Positions 42,475 through 52,730 are shown, numbered from the stretch's first letter. The stretch is 64,000 nt of DNA from Ochrobactrum vermis (GCF_002975205.1 NZ_PCOC01000001.1:248001-312000), one strand, 5' to 3'. Notes: generated by a model not told the origin, from the sequence alone. Program-made: numbers and translations.

Positions 42475-43767
42475 TCATAGATTCAACCGGATGGCAACAG
42501 ACTGCGCGTGAGCATCGAGGCCTTCGGCACGGGCGATCTCGATTGCAGCAGGTCCGAGGACACGCAGTTGATCAGGACCGAGCTTGAGAAGCGACGTACG
42601 CTTCATATAATCGAGAACGGATAAGCCGGATGAAAAACGCGCCGAGCGTGCCGTTGGCAGAACATGGTTGCAGCCGCCGACATAATCACCGATCACTTCT
42701 GGTGTGTAGCCACCGATGAAAATCGATCCGGCATTGCGGATTTTTGGCAACAAGGCTTCTGGGTCGGCGGTAGCGATTTCCAGATGTTCGGCCGCAATGC
42801 GATTGGCAAGAGGAATGGCTGCTTCGAAATCATCGATCAGAATGATCGCACCGAAATCACGCCAGCTAGCGGCCGCAGTCTGTGCGCGTGGCAGATTGCG
42901 GAGCTGCCTTTCGACGGCTTCTTCCACTGCTGTCGCCAGAGCTTCATCGTTGGTCATGAGGATCGACTGTGCAGCAGTATCGTGCTCCGCTTGCGCAAGA
43001 AGGTCGGCGGCGATCCAGTCGGGATTGTTGTCTTTGTCGGCAATGACCAGTACTTCCGACGGACCGGCGATCATGTCGATGCCAACCGTGCCGAAAACGA
43101 TACGCTTAGCCGCCGCAACATAGGCATTGCCGGGGCCGACAATCTTGGCGACCGGTCGAATTGTTTCGGTGCCATAGGCGAGGGCAGCAATAGCTTGCGC
43201 ACCACCGACACGGTAGATTTCGGAAACACCCGCCAGACGAGCTGCTACCAGAACCAGTGGATTGAGGATGCCGTCAGGTGCCGGAACCACCATGACGATG
43301 CGCTCCACACCTGCCACCTTGGCAGGAACGGCGTTCATCAATACAGAACTGGGATAGCTTGCCGTCCCTCCCGGAACATAAAGCCCCACAGCCTCAATGG
43401 CTGTCCAGCGCGAGCCGAGCTCAACGCCAAGCGCGTCTGTATAACGGTCATCTTTCGGTAGCTGACGCGCATGATGTTTTTCGATGCGCTCGTGAGCAAG
43501 TTTCAACGCCTCAATGGTTGAGGCAGGAGCTGCATCGAAAGCGGCATTGATTTCAGCTTCAGTGACCGCAATTCCAGTTCTATTGAGATCAATCCGATCA
43601 AGGCGACGGGAATAGTCGATGAGTGCACTGTCGCCTTCGCGACGCACGCGATCAACGATTTCGCGGGCTGCACGGTCAACGTCTTCAGAGGCCTCACGCT
43701 TGCTGGCGAGAAATGCCACGAAATTATTCTCGAAATCGGGATCGGTTTGCCTGAGCGTCTTGGCCAC
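42475..43767 (-). CDS. hisD: Histidinol dehydrogenase
   Basis: A 430-residue zinc enzyme that oxidises L-histidinol to L-histidine with two NAD, the last step of histidine synthesis. Seen: GLYVPGGTASYPSSVLMNAV, GAQAIAALAYGTETI, DMIAGPSEVLVIAD, LLAQAEHDTAAQ with the zinc ligand His, and IAAEHLEI with the catalytic Glu-His. The usual alphaproteobacterial position, detached from other his genes. Confidence 0.96.
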   Translation of the reverse strand: MAKTLRQTDPDFENNFVAFLASKREASEDVDRAAREIVDRVRREGDSALIDYSRRLDRIDLNRTGIAVTEAEINAAFDAAPASTIEALKLAHERIEKHHARQLPKDDRYTDALGVELGSRWTAIEAVGLYVPGGTASYPSSVLMNAVPAKVAGVERIVMVVPAPDGILNPLVLVAARLAGVSEIYRVGGAQAIAALAYGTETIRPVAKIVGPGNAYVAAAKRIVFGTVGIDMIAGPSEVLVIADKDNNPDWIAADLLAQAEHDTAAQSILMTNDEALATAVEEAVERQLRNLPRAQTAAASWRDFGAIILIDDFEAAIPLANRIAAEHLEIATADPEALLPKIRNAGSIFIGGYTPEVIGDYVGGCNHVLPTARSARFSSGLSVLDYMKRTSLLKLGPDQLRVLGPAAIEIARAEGLDAHAQSVAIRLNL

Positions 43768-43840
43768 GCTTCTATTCCTTCAAATATGCTTTGCCTGACT
43801 GGCGTCTGGCTGACGAAAGACGGTTTGGTATAACCTTCTC

Positions 43841-44281
43841 TCAGACATTATGGCGAGGAAGTGATTCTGTTTCCCACGCCGCGCCGAGATCCGTCATTTG
43901 CGCTTCGATACATTCTACTTCAAGACGGATAGCCGCATTTGTCGAAAAAGTCAGTTCTATTGTTCCGGCAGGTGTTTCACCTACAGTGAACTGAATGGCC
44001 ATCAGGGAAAGCACTTCATCGGATTTCTGACGGTCAATTCCGGTGGCCTTGGCCGCAATCACACGGTTGAAGTGCAGGGCCGTTTTCCGGCGTTGATATT
44101 GCGGCTTGCGTAGGAATTTGGGCTTGCTTTCCTCCCAGACAAAGCGGTTTGCAGTCAAAACGAAACGCTTCTCGTTCCCGAGATACTGGAGATCAGATAC
44201 TTTCAAGACTGCGTCCTGAAGATGAGCGGACAGGACCTGTAAATCCTCCTCATCCAGCGCCACAAGCTTCAACATATCCAT
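43841..44281 (-). CDS. DUF2948 family protein
   Basis: A 146-residue protein of unknown function conserved between murA and hisD in Rhizobiales. Seen: KLVALDEEDLQVLSAHLQDA, VLTANRFVWEESK, HFNRVIAAKATGID and LSLMAIQFTVGETPAGTIEL. No signal peptide or membrane helix. It lies in the same direction as murA and hisD, with a terminator-like stem upstream that separates it from murA. Confidence 0.85.
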   Translation of the reverse strand: MDMLKLVALDEEDLQVLSAHLQDAVLKVSDLQYLGNEKRFVLTANRFVWEESKPKFLRKPQYQRRKTALHFNRVIAAKATGIDRQKSDEVLSLMAIQFTVGETPAGTIELTFSTNAAIRLEVECIEAQMTDLGAAWETESLPRHNV

Positions 44282-44378
44282 ATTCCAGCACCACTTTTCC
44301 GTTGTCGGTCAATAACAGCTCCCGGCGGGCGGAAAATCAATTACCCACTTGGCCAGTTATCAACTTGGCATGTCAAAA

Positions 44379-44410
44379 CAAAAAAATCGACAGGCTTTTC
44401 AAGCCTGTCG
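44379..44410 (-). terminator. Hairpin with U-tract between murA and DUF2948 genes
   Basis: On the minus strand CGACAGGCTT / AAGCCTGTCG (44388–44397/44401–44410), three-base loop, followed by ATTTTTTTG. A complete intrinsic terminator for transcripts coming from murA. Confidence 0.82.
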
Positions 44411-44442
44411 CCCTTCAACTGGAATCTCAAACGTTAAGCAAG

Positions 44443-44473
44443 AAAAAGCCGGAGCAATGAATGTCACTCCGGC
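44443..44473 (-). terminator. First terminator of murA
   Basis: GCCGGAG (44448–44454) / CTCCGGC (44467–44473) with TTTTT following on the minus strand. It is ten bases after the murA stop; a second terminator lies 33 bases further on. Confidence 0.75.
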
Positions 44474-44482
44474 CCGGTCATA

Positions 44483-45775
44483 TCAACCACTGATACGTTC
44501 CACTATCGCGCCGCAACGTGACAGTTTTTCTTCGAGACGCTCGAAGCCGCGATCCAGATGGTACACACGGTTGACCGTGGTTTCGCCCTCGGCAGCAAGG
44601 CCCGCAATTACAAGAGACACCGAAGCGCGGAGATCCGTTGCCATCACCTGTGCGCCTTTCAGGCGCTCGACGCCTTCGACCGTCGCAGTCTGGCCGGACA
44701 GGGAGATTTTTGCGCCAAGGCGTGCCAGCTCCTGCACGTGCATGAAACGATTCTCAAAAATGGTTTCCGTGATGTGTGAAGTTCCCTTCGCCATGGTCAT
44801 CAGGCCCATGAACTGAGCCTGCAAGTCTGTCGGGAAGCCGGGGAACGGGTCTGTCGTGATATCCACAGGGTGAATACCATGGCCATTGCGGACAACGCGA
44901 AGACCGCTATTGGTCTCGGTGATTTCAGCTCCAGCTTGCCGCAGCGTATCGAGGGCGGCTGAAAGCTGGCTTTCCTGTGCGCCTTCCAGGAGTACGTCGC
45001 CCCCGGTCATGGCGACAGCCATGGCATAGGTTCCGGCCTCAATACGATCCGGTATAACGCGGACGCGCGCGCCTGACAGGCTGGTAACACCTTCAATGTA
45101 GATAGTATCGGTTCCGGCACCGGTGATCTTCGCGCCCATGGCATTGAGGCAGTCGGCGAGATTGACGACTTCCGGTTCGCGTGCCGGGTTCTCGATTATG
45201 GTTTCACCCTTGGCCAGAGCGGCGGCCATCAGCATGACATGCGTGGCACCGACCGAGACCTTGGGGAAGCGATACCGCCCGCCGACAAGGCCACCTGTCG
45301 GCGCGCGCGCCTTGGCATAACCGTTTTCGATATCGATTTCTGCGCCCAGTGCCTGAAGGCAATCGAGCAGCAGATCAACCGGACGCGTACCGATGGCGCA
45401 GCCGCCCGGCAGAGACACGGTTGCTTCGCCCATGCGCGCCAGAAGCGGGCCTATCACCCAGAAGCTTGCGCGCATTTTAGACACCAGCTCATAAGGAGCG
45501 GTGGTATCGACAATATTGCGAGCGGTAAAATGAATCGTGCGCGAATAGGCGCCGTTCTGGTGTTCGCGACGGCCATTGACCGAATAATCGACACCATGAT
45601 TGCTGAGGATGCGGATCAACTGCTCCACGTCGGCCAGATGCGGCACATTTTCGAGCGTCAACGTATCGTCGGTCAGAAGCGAGGCGATCATCAACGGCAG
45701 GGCAGCGTTTTTTGCGCCGGAGATTGGAATGATGCCGTTGAGCTTGTTGCCACCGACGATTTTGATGCGATCCAT
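44483..45775 (-). CDS. murA: UDP-N-acetylglucosamine 1-carboxyvinyltransferase
   Basis: A 430-residue enzyme for the first committed step of peptidoglycan synthesis, transferring enolpyruvate from PEP to UDP-GlcNAc. Seen: [20 protein letters not shown] with the conserved Lys and Asn, the active-site loop [15 protein letters not shown] with Cys126 (the fosfomycin target), [33 protein letters not shown] and [17 protein letters not shown]. Full length, no anomalies. Two terminators follow it. Confidence 0.97.
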   Translation of the reverse strand: MDRIKIVGGNKLNGIIPISGAKNAALPLMIASLLTDDTLTLENVPHLADVEQLIRILSNHGVDYSVNGRREHQNGAYSRTIHFTARNIVDTTAPYELVSKMRASFWVIGPLLARMGEATVSLPGGCAIGTRPVDLLLDCLQALGAEIDIENGYAKARAPTGGLVGGRYRFPKVSVGATHVMLMAAALAKGETIIENPAREPEVVNLADCLNAMGAKITGAGTDTIYIEGVTSLSGARVRVIPDRIEAGTYAMAVAMTGGDVLLEGAQESQLSAALDTLRQAGAEITETNSGLRVVRNGHGIHPVDITTDPFPGFPTDLQAQFMGLMTMAKGTSHITETIFENRFMHVQELARLGAKISLSGQTATVEGVERLKGAQVMATDLRASVSLVIAGLAAEGETTVNRVYHLDRGFERLEEKLSRCGAIVERISG

Positions 45776-45991
45776 GCTGTGTCACCTTCTGGGCCGATGC
45801 CTTGCCCGATAAAATTGCACCAAATCCGGCAACCCTTGTGGCGCGGTGGCGCTGCGTCATGAAATTACGAGTCTTGCGGCCAAATTACGTCAACGACGAA
45901 TCACGATGGGACGATATCGCTGCAAAGAACAGAAATGAGCTTTTACCGCAGAGCCCCCCTATCTTCAAGGAAGGCTTTGTTGCTGTGATTC

Positions 45992-46171
45992 TCAGTCAGT
46001 ATCGTCGCTGGCAGCAGTGATACCGTCATTGCGTTCATCTGCTTCACCTGCGCGACGTGATCGCGATTGCGCTTTGCGGCGCATCAGATTCGCGCGCAAT
46101 TCTTCGGCACGACGCTTTTTGCGTTGGTCCGATTGGGCTTGTTTCTCTTTGCTGGTCGTATTTTCGCTCAT
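45992..46171 (-). CDS. Small basic conserved protein upstream of murA (59 aa)
   Basis: A 59-residue frame begins at ATG 46171 and ends at TGA 45992. Its core DQRKKRRAEELRANLMRRK (about 16–33) is strongly basic and helical, followed by AQSRSRRAG and an acidic tail EADERNDGITAASDDTD. Small proteins with an LRANLxRRKxQxR core next to murA occur across Rhizobiales, as far as I recall. It is transcribed in the same direction as murA, 216 bases upstream of it. No function is known; a nucleic-acid or ribosome-binding role is only a guess from charge. Confidence 0.75.
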   Translation of the reverse strand: MSENTTSKEKQAQSDQRKKRRAEELRANLMRRKAQSRSRRAGEADERNDGITAASDDTD

Positions 46172-46318
46172 GTCGGTCTTCTACTACGGGAAAAAGGGCC
46201 AGAAAAGCGGCTTTCAAATCCATGCCCGACAGATTTCCACATTATGTGAAAAGAAATGCAATTGCTTGCTTGCGATTTGCGTAATGATGTGGCAGAAGTC
46301 CGCCGCACTCAAGAGATT

Positions 46319-46393
<75 letters not shown>

Positions 46394-46599
46394 TTATCCT
46401 CTGATTGAATTCCAAAAATTCAGTTTTCTAGCGGTCCCCATGAATGCTGGTCATTATGGAAAGCGCTTTTCTTTCGCAGTCGACCTTTTCGATGTATACT
46501 GATTGGCAGATCGTCTGGCTTCAGCCCGGCGGATTGGCATCACGGGACACAGATTTATTCGGTGACCGTACGAAAAGCCGGAAATTGCGTGCAGGCCAT

Positions 46600-46627
46600 G
46601 TCCTGACCGCCTCCTCGCCGTCAGGAC
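46600..46627 (+). promoter_or_regulatory. 5' leader hairpin whose loop can pair with the DUF2189 ribosome-binding site
   Basis: GTCCTGAC (46600–46607) / GTCAGGAC (46620–46627), perfect eight-base stem. The loop contains CTCCTC, complementary to GAGGAG of the ribosome-binding site at 46641–46647. A switch between loop–SD pairing and free SD is conceivable; function is inference. The rest of the 46394–46651 gap shows no gene. Confidence 0.4.
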
Positions 46628-46651
46628 TGCCTAACCCGCAGGAGGAGCGTC

Positions 46652-47464
46652 ATGGCACAGTTTCATGTTATTGCAGGACGAGACCAATCAACCTTCTACC
46701 CTGAAGTTAGACGCATCCGCATGACGGATGTATTTGAAGCCTTGCGTCTGGGATTTGACGACTTCTGGGCAAAGCCTTCGCATTATGTTTTTCTTTGTCT
46801 CATATATCCCTTCGCAGGCTTGCTCATCACCTATTGGAGCACGAACGCAAACGCGCTGCCGCTTTTGTTCCCTTTGATGTCCGGTTTTGCTTTGATCGGC
46901 CCGATTGCCGCGTTGCCGCTTTATGAGATGAGCCGACGTCGCGAAGAGAAGTTGGATACGTCGTGGAAGCGCGCGCTTGATGTGACGCATTCTCCGGCAT
47001 TGCCTTCTATCCTGGCTGTCGGCGCTTTTCTCTTCGCAATCTTTGTCGCATGGCTGTTGGTGGCCCAGAACCTCTATATTCACTACTTCGGCCCGATGCC
47101 TCCCGAGAACTTCTCGATGATGATGAACCAGATATCATCGAGTGAAGAAGGGCGTAGTTTGATCTTCATGGGCTGCGGGATCGGATTGCTTTTTGCAGTC
47201 GTTGTTCTGTGTTCGACGATTGTCACTTTTCCAATGCTGCTCGATCAGGATAGCGGTGCAGCGGCGGCAACTGCGACATCGTTGCGTGTCGTCATACGCA
47301 ATCCCTTGGAATCGCTGCTTTGGGCGGCAATTGTAACCGCGATGCTAATTGTGGGTTTTGCCACGATGTTTGCCGGATTGGCATTGGTAATACCGATCCT
47401 CGGGCATGCGACCTGGCATCTGTATCGCAAGACAGTTCGGCGCCCGGCGCCAATGCGTATTTGA
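46652..47464 (+). CDS. DUF2189 family integral membrane protein
   Basis: A 270-residue inner-membrane protein with about six helices: YVFLCLIYPFAGLLITYW, LPLLFPLMSGFALIGPIAAL, ILAVGAFLFAIFVAWLLVAQ, IGLLFAVVVLCSTIVTFPML, LLWAAIVTAMLIVGFATMFA and the end ALVIPILGHATWHLYRKTV. The motifs GFDDFWAKPSHYVFL and LGHATWHLYRK are the DUF2189 signature. Unknown function; relatives lie near respiratory or nitrite genes in other organisms. GGAGGAG ribosome-binding site. Confidence 0.88.
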   Translation: MAQFHVIAGRDQSTFYPEVRRIRMTDVFEALRLGFDDFWAKPSHYVFLCLIYPFAGLLITYWSTNANALPLLFPLMSGFALIGPIAALPLYEMSRRREEKLDTSWKRALDVTHSPALPSILAVGAFLFAIFVAWLLVAQNLYIHYFGPMPPENFSMMMNQISSSEEGRSLIFMGCGIGLLFAVVVLCSTIVTFPMLLDQDSGAAAATATSLRVVIRNPLESLLWAAIVTAMLIVGFATMFAGLALVIPILGHATWHLYRKTVRRPAPMRI

Positions 47465-47483
47465 CGACAGAATTGATCTGTAG

Positions 47484-47514
47484 ATCCCACCCGAAACATC
47501 GCTTCGGGTGGGAT
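47484..47514 (+). terminator. Terminator of the DUF2189 gene
   Basis: ATCCCACCCGAA (47484–47495) / TTCGGGTGGGAT (47503–47514), perfect 12-base arms with a seven-base loop. No long T-run, but strength and position fit a terminator ahead of the urease operon. Confidence 0.75.
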
Positions 47515-47637
47515 TGCGATGGCTTTTGATTAAACTCTTTCAATCTTTTTGAGGTGTGGCGGCGTCCTGCCGCACCCCACCCCCCCTTTATTCTGCGGCT
47601 GGATCTGCTTTAGAAGAGCTATACGAGATTCGCGCAG

Positions 47638-48477
47638 ATGATAATAAATAACAATAAGTTAGCGGAGCTCTCCTCGCAGCGCGTCAACGGGCTGGGTGGG
47701 CTTTCGATACATTTCAAGGACGGGCGTTCGCGCATTTCCAGGCTTTACCAGGAAGGCGCGGCCAAGATCCGCATGCCGCAGGTCGGAAGCGATCCGCTGG
47801 AAGCTATCCTGATTAACACATCAGGAGGGCTGACAGGCGGTGATCGATTGCGATGGGATGTGGAGCTTGGCGAGAACGCTTCGGCTGTCGTAACCACGCA
47901 AGCCTGTGAGCGCATCTATCGCTCAGGCGGCGGCGAGGCGCGCGTCGCCACGCGTTTGAAGGCGGCAAAAGGCACGCGTCTTGCTTGGCTTCCGCAGGAA
48001 ACCATTCTGTTCAATCGCTCCGCGTTGTCACGAACGCTGGATGTAGAGTTGGAGGAAGGGGCGGAAATCCTGGTGGTGGAGGCGACTATTTTCGGACGTC
48101 TTGCCATGGGCGAGCGGGTTAATGAGGCAGCGTTCAGTGATCGTTGGCGCATGCGGTTAGGCGGGCGGCTTGTGCACGCCGAAGAATTTAGGCTGGGGCC
48201 AAACGTTGGGGCCGAATTGCAAGCTCGCCCAGTGACCGATGCGGCCTTTGCAGTTGCCACCGTGCTTTTGATTTCAGGGGAAGCTGGGAAACATCTGGAA
48301 GCTGCTCGGCGGATCATTGGGGAGGAGGGTGGTGCCAGCCTCTGGCAGGTTGGCGCGGCGACCAAGCTGATAATGCGGCTTTACGCGCCGGATAGTTACA
48401 CGTTGCGCAAACGACTGGGGCCATTGCTTGCCCTGCTTAACGGCAAGGCAGGACTGCCTAAAGTTTGGACATTTTAA
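47638..48477 (+). CDS. ureD: Urease accessory protein UreD
   Basis: A 279-residue scaffold protein that binds apo-urease and, with UreF and UreG, loads the nickel centre. Seen: [73 protein letters not shown] and [15 protein letters not shown]. First gene of the plus-strand operon ureDA-ureJ-BCEFG. The 124-base upstream gap holds the promoter and C-rich tract (47576–47588). Confidence 0.95.
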   Translation: MIINNNKLAELSSQRVNGLGGLSIHFKDGRSRISRLYQEGAAKIRMPQVGSDPLEAILINTSGGLTGGDRLRWDVELGENASAVVTTQACERIYRSGGGEARVATRLKAAKGTRLAWLPQETILFNRSALSRTLDVELEEGAEILVVEATIFGRLAMGERVNEAAFSDRWRMRLGGRLVHAEEFRLGPNVGAELQARPVTDAAFAVATVLLISGEAGKHLEAARRIIGEEGGASLWQVGAATKLIMRLYAPDSYTLRKRLGPLLALLNGKAGLPKVWTF

Positions 48478-48553
48478 GTTCGCGGCAATACCGCCGCTTT
48501 TAACGCCAGCGGAATGAATGCCGCTTTGAAAGTATGAAGTTTGGAACGAAGTC

Positions 48554-48856
48554 ATGAACTTGACGCCCAGGGAAAAAGACAAGCTTTTGATCGCCATGGC
48601 CGCCACGGTTGCCCGCCGCCGCCTGGAGCGTGGGGTGAAACTCAATCATCCGGAAACTATCGCATTGATTAGCGATTTTGTCGTTGAGGGTGCCCGCGAC
48701 GGGCGCACCGTTGCCGATCTTATGGAAGCAGGTGCGCACGTTATCACCCGAGAACAGGTGATGGATGGTGTGCCCGAAATGATCCACGACATTCAGGTCG
48801 AAGCCACATTTCCCGATGGCACAAAGCTCGTGACGGTTCACGAGCCGATCCGCTGA
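48554..48856 (+). CDS. ureA: Urease gamma subunit
   Basis: A 100-residue structural subunit of urease: [74 protein letters not shown]. Exact expected length. Separated from ureB by the ureJ gene, which is unusual compared with the plain ureABC order. Confidence 0.97.
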   Translation: MNLTPREKDKLLIAMAATVARRRLERGVKLNHPETIALISDFVVEGARDGRTVADLMEAGAHVITREQVMDGVPEMIHDIQVEATFPDGTKLVTVHEPIR

Positions 48857-48902
48857 TTTTCAGGTTTCGCCGACGTGAACCTGTTTTTTGAAAGGTACGA
48901 TA

Positions 48903-49490
48903 ATGAAGAAGACTACGGTCCTTGCCGCAGGTGCAATGGCGCTCACCACAAGTCCTGCCTTTGCCCATCTTAATCCAGCCGAACATGGCTCGTTCGCGGC
49001 AGGCTTCACACATCCGCTCTCCGGCGCAGATCATATTCTGGCAATGGTTGCGGTGGGACTTTGGGCTGCTATGCTTGGCGGACGGGCTCTGGTCGTCGTC
49101 CCGGCTGCTTTTGTCAGTGTGATGCTGCTTGGCTTTGTGGCGGCACTTCTGGGCATGCCTTTGCCCTTCGTTGAGCCGGTTATTCTTGCTTCGGTGGTAG
49201 TGCTCGGACTTATGGTCGCGCTCGCCCTCCCTGTTTCACCGGTTGTCGGAGCGATCATCGCTGGCTTCTTTGCCTTCTTTCATGGCCACGCGCACGGCGG
49301 AGAAATCGGAGGTGCAACCTTCCTTTCCTATGCAGCCGGATTTGCATTCGCCACTGTGCTGCTGCACGCCACTGGTATGGGAATTGGCCTTGCAACTGGA
49401 CGGATTATGACAGGCAAGAACGGCAGGGTTGCTCTGCGCCTGGCTGGAGGCGCCACGGCGCTTGGCGGTCTGATGCTGATGGTCGGGTGA
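48903..49490 (+). CDS. ureJ: HupE/UreJ family nickel (metal) transporter
   Basis: A 195-residue membrane protein. Signal-like N terminus [20 protein letters not shown], then the [19 protein letters not shown] motif with conserved His and Asp, several helices, and a second metal motif [10 protein letters not shown]. The HupE/UreJ family moves Ni(II) for urease and hydrogenase. ATG 48903 with AAAGG seven bases upstream; the frame extends to a TTG at 48888 with no benefit. It sits inside the urease operon between ureA and ureB, so it is made together with the apoenzyme. Confidence 0.93.
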   Translation: MKKTTVLAAGAMALTTSPAFAHLNPAEHGSFAAGFTHPLSGADHILAMVAVGLWAAMLGGRALVVVPAAFVSVMLLGFVAALLGMPLPFVEPVILASVVVLGLMVALALPVSPVVGAIIAGFFAFFHGHAHGGEIGGATFLSYAAGFAFATVLLHATGMGIGLATGRIMTGKNGRVALRLAGGATALGGLMLMVG

Positions 49491-49498
49491 GGTGTGAC

Positions 49499-49804
49499 AT
49501 GATCCCCGGCGAAATTATTACGCAGGACGGCGATGTAGAACTCAATCAGGGACAACCGACTATCACGATCAAGGTCGCCAATACCGGCGACCGCCCGATC
49601 CAGGTCGGTAGCCATTTTCATTTTTATGAAGTGAATGCGGCACTTTCTTTTGAGCGAGAAAAGGCACTTGGACAGCGATTGGACATTGCTGCGGGTACCG
49701 CCGTGCGATTTGAACCTGGCCAGGAGCGCGATGTGACATTGGTTCCAGTGGGCGGCAAGCGCGAGATCTACGGATTTCGCCAGATGGTCATGGGAAAGCT
49801 TTAG
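49499..49804 (+). CDS. ureB: Urease beta subunit
   Basis: A 101-residue structural subunit: [78 protein letters not shown]. The start is ATG 49499 (MIPGEI), nine bases after the ureJ stop; the longer frame starting at 49487 adds only four residues and is not family-like. Confidence 0.97.
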   Translation: MIPGEIITQDGDVELNQGQPTITIKVANTGDRPIQVGSHFHFYEVNAALSFEREKALGQRLDIAAGTAVRFEPGQERDVTLVPVGGKREIYGFRQMVMGKL

Positions 49805-49826
49805 AACAAGGTGACGGAGACATTTC

Positions 49827-51539
49827 ATGCCAGCCAGAATTAGTCGCGCCACCTATGCGCAGATGTTCGGCCCGACGGTCGGTGATAAGGTGCGCCTTGC
49901 CGATACGGAGCTTTTTATCGAAGTCGAACGGGATCTCACCACCTACGGCGAAGAGGTAAAATTCGGCGGAGGTAAGGTTATCCGCGATGGGATGGGGCAA
50001 AGCCAGTTGTCTCGCGCCGATGGCGCGATGGATACAGTTATTACCAATGCCCTGATCCTTGATCATACCGGTATTTATAAGGCCGATGTGGGACTGCGCG
50101 ACGGGCGCATCTCGGTGATTGGCAAGGCCGGAAATCCGGATACGCAGCCGGGTGTTTCGATCATCATCGGACCCGGAACGGAGATTATCGCCGGTGAGGG
50201 CAAGATCCTCACCGCAGGCGGTATTGATACGCATATCCATTTCATCTCGCCGCAACAGGTGGATGAAGCACTCAATGCAGGCATCACCTGCATGGTCGGT
50301 GGCGGTACCGGACCTGCCCATGGCACGCTGGCAACCACGTGTACGCCGGGGCCGTGGCATATAGCTCGCCTCATTCAATCGTTTGATGGTCTGCCGATGA
50401 ATATCGGCGTGTTCGGCAAGGGAAATGCTTCACTGCCCGGCGCATTGGAAGAAATGATCCGCGCGGGCGCCTGCGGTTTGAAGCTGCATGAGGACTGGGG
50501 CTCGACACCAGCCGCGATCGACAATTGCCTTTCAGTCGCAGATCGGTTCGATATTCAGGTTGCGATCCATACCGATACGCTGAATGAAGCTGGCTTCGTT
50601 GAGGATACGTTGGACGCTTTCAAGGGACGCACGATCCATTCCTTCCATACGGAGGGAGCTGGCGGCGGACACGCTCCGGATATTATTCGCGTGTGCCAGT
50701 ATCCGAACGTGTTACCAGCTTCGACAAATCCGACCCGGCCTTACACGGTCAATACGATTGCAGAGCATCTCGATATGCTGATGGTGTGTCATCACCTGTC
50801 CCCGGCAATCCCTGAAGACATTGCCTTTGCAGAAAGCCGCATCCGGAAGGAAACAATCGCTGCAGAAGATATCCTGCACGATATGGGGGCGTTCTCCATC
50901 ATTTCCTCCGACAGTCAGGCTATGGGCCGTGTCGGTGAAATGATCATTCGCTGCTGGCAGACCGCTGACAAGATGAAGAAGCAACGCGGCAGTCTTCCCG
51001 ACGACAAGCCAGGCAATGATAATTACCGGGCTCGCCGCTACGTTGCAAAATACACCATCAATCCAGCTATCGCCCATGGCATGGCGCATGAAATCGGTTC
51101 GGTGGAAGTGGGCAAGCGCGCTGATCTCGTTTTGTGGAACCCTGCGTTCTTCGGGATCAAGCCGGAAATGGTGCTGCTTGGTGGCTGGATCGCAACTGCG
51201 CCAATGGGCGATCCGAATGGCTCGATTCCAACGCCGCAACCAATGCATTACCGTCCGATGTTCGGCTCGTTTGGGAAAGCACGCACCAACACCTCCATCA
51301 CCTTTGTCTCGCAGGCTGCGATGGATGAAGGTCTTCGAGAGAAGATTGGGGTGGACAAGCAGATGGTTGCAGTGGCCAATACCAGAGGCGGTATCGGCAA
51401 GCATTCCATGATCCTCAATAATGCGATGCCGCAAATGGAAGTTGATCCGGAAACGTATGAAGTACGAGCGGATGGCGAACTTCTCACGTGCGAGCCTGTC
51501 GACGTCGTGCCAATGGCGCAGCGTTACTTCATGTTTTAA
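49827..51539 (+). CDS. ureC: Urease alpha subunit (catalytic)
   Basis: A 570-residue nickel hydrolase that splits urea to ammonia and carbamate. All nickel-centre motifs are present: [10 protein letters not shown] (two His), GLKLHEDWG with the carbamylated Lys, [17 protein letters not shown] and [15 protein letters not shown] (His ligands), the flap MVCHHLSP, and [10 protein letters not shown] with the Asp ligand. Full length, no truncation. Cytoplasmic (UreABC)3. In Brucella, urease aids acid survival; here the role would be nitrogen supply or acid resistance. Confidence 0.98.
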   Translation: MPARISRATYAQMFGPTVGDKVRLADTELFIEVERDLTTYGEEVKFGGGKVIRDGMGQSQLSRADGAMDTVITNALILDHTGIYKADVGLRDGRISVIGKAGNPDTQPGVSIIIGPGTEIIAGEGKILTAGGIDTHIHFISPQQVDEALNAGITCMVGGGTGPAHGTLATTCTPGPWHIARLIQSFDGLPMNIGVFGKGNASLPGALEEMIRAGACGLKLHEDWGSTPAAIDNCLSVADRFDIQVAIHTDTLNEAGFVEDTLDAFKGRTIHSFHTEGAGGGHAPDIIRVCQYPNVLPASTNPTRPYTVNTIAEHLDMLMVCHHLSPAIPEDIAFAESRIRKETIAAEDILHDMGAFSIISSDSQAMGRVGEMIIRCWQTADKMKKQRGSLPDDKPGNDNYRARRYVAKYTINPAIAHGMAHEIGSVEVGKRADLVLWNPAFFGIKPEMVLLGGWIATAPMGDPNGSIPTPQPMHYRPMFGSFGKARTNTSITFVSQAAMDEGLREKIGVDKQMVAVANTRGGIGKHSMILNNAMPQMEVDPETYEVRADGELLTCEPVDVVPMAQRYFMF

Positions 51540-51556
51540 GCTTGAAAGGCAAACAA

Positions 51557-52072
51557 ATGTTTCGTGCCACTGCCATTATCCGTGCTGATAAGGTGATCGA
51601 CGCCGTGCCTGCCGGTCATGCCGTTCTTGAACGCGATGAACGTCATCTGCGGCGTAAAGCCATTGTTCTGGACGACGGCGAGAAGGTGCTCGTCGATTTT
51701 GCAGAGCCGGTTGTGCTCGAGCACGGCGACCGGCTTGTTCTTGATGACGGGCGCGAGATTGAAATCCGTGCTGCGAGCGAGGAACTTTATGAAATCCGCG
51801 GGCGTAATCCGCTTCACACAGCTGAACTCGCCTGGCATATCGGCAATCGGCATCTCGCAGCTCAGATCGAGATTGATCGTATCTTCATTCTTCGGGATCA
51901 TGTCATAAAGGCCATGCTTGAAGGGCTTGGTGCGACAGTCATGGATGTAACGGCAATTTTCAGTCCGCTGCGCGGGGCCTATTCTGGCGGCCATTCGCAC
52001 AGTGACCATGAAAATCATCATGGTCATCACACGCACGATCATGAGCATGAACATCATCACCACCACGACTGA
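51557..52072 (+). CDS. ureE: Urease nickel metallochaperone UreE
   Basis: A 171-residue nickel carrier. N-terminal domain ([39 protein letters not shown]) and metal-binding C-terminal domain with [13 protein letters not shown] containing the conserved dimer-interface His. The last ~26 residues are a His/Asp/Glu-rich tail ([20 protein letters not shown], then HHHHHD) that can store several nickel ions. Start ATG 51557 with GAAAGGC upstream. The tail's DNA also encodes the ureF start in another frame. Confidence 0.95.
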   Translation: MFRATAIIRADKVIDAVPAGHAVLERDERHLRRKAIVLDDGEKVLVDFAEPVVLEHGDRLVLDDGREIEIRAASEELYEIRGRNPLHTAELAWHIGNRHLAAQIEIDRIFILRDHVIKAMLEGLGATVMDVTAIFSPLRGAYSGGHSHSDHENHHGHHTHDHEHEHHHHHD

Positions 52073-52730
52073 CACCACCACCGCTTTGCTGCGGTTGATG
52101 GCCTGGCTATCGCCAGTCTTTCCGGTGGGGTCGTTCAGCTACAGTCATGGACTGGAGCGGGCCGCCCATGATGGCTTTGTCACAGACATAGCCATCATGG
52201 GCGATTGGCTGGGCTGGCTTGTAACGCGTGGCTCCGGGTGGAACGATGCCGTGCTTTGCGCTGAAAGCTGGCGGTGTGCTGTTGCTGAAGGCGACCTTGT
52301 TGAAGTTGCTGAATTGGCCGAGGCATTGGCTGGTTCGCGTGAACGTCATATGGAAACGATGCTGCAAGGCGGTGCGTTCCTGACTGCGGCGAGAAGTTGG
52401 CCCGGTCCGGTTTTCGACCGCCTGCCGAAAGATTGCCCCTATCCGGTGGCAGTCGGTGCTGTCGCGGGCGCAAATAAAGTGCCCCTTGGATTTACACTCG
52501 CGGCCTTTCTGCAAGCTTTTTGCTTCAATCTTTTGCAGGCATCGATCCGTCTTTCTGTGATGGGGCAGAACGGCGTGACAGCAACAATGTCGGATCTGGA
52601 ACCGGTTCTCGCCGAAACTGCGGCGCGAATAGAAAAAACAACATTGAGTGACCTAGGGTCTGCGACTTACATTAGCGACATCATGGCCATGAAACACGAA
52701 ACCCAACATTCGAGGCTTTTTCGCACATGA
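52041..52730 (+). CDS. ureF: Urease accessory protein UreF
   Basis: About 229 residues. It bridges UreD and UreG during nickel loading. Seen: [50 protein letters not shown] and [20 protein letters not shown]. The start is uncertain: in-frame ATGs occur at 52002, 52008, 52020, 52041 and 52047. All of them lie inside the His-rich end of ureE and lack ribosome-binding sites. ATG 52041 or 52047 gives a family-like N terminus. ureG begins in its stop codon (ATGA). Confidence 0.92.
   Translation: MSMNIITTTTDTTTALLRLMAWLSPVFPVGSFSYSHGLERAAHDGFVTDIAIMGDWLGWLVTRGSGWNDAVLCAESWRCAVAEGDLVEVAELAEALAGSRERHMETMLQGGAFLTAARSWPGPVFDRLPKDCPYPVAVGAVAGANKVPLGFTLAAFLQAFCFNLLQASIRLSVMGQNGVTATMSDLEPVLAETAARIEKTTLSDLGSATYISDIMAMKHETQHSRLFRT

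Noticed and set aside
45802..46020. A 72-codon plus-strand frame opposite the small protein gene
   Set aside because: No ribosome-binding site or family; the opposite strand carries the conserved small basic frame.
46444..46704. An 86-codon frame upstream of the DUF2189 gene
   Set aside because: Runs into the DUF2189 gene in another frame; the region is better explained as a leader with a hairpin.
47560..47590. C-rich run before ureD as a special structure
   Set aside because: A run of about nine C after CACC is probably a simple homopolymer; no partner strand or phase-variation context (it is not within a coding start) is seen.
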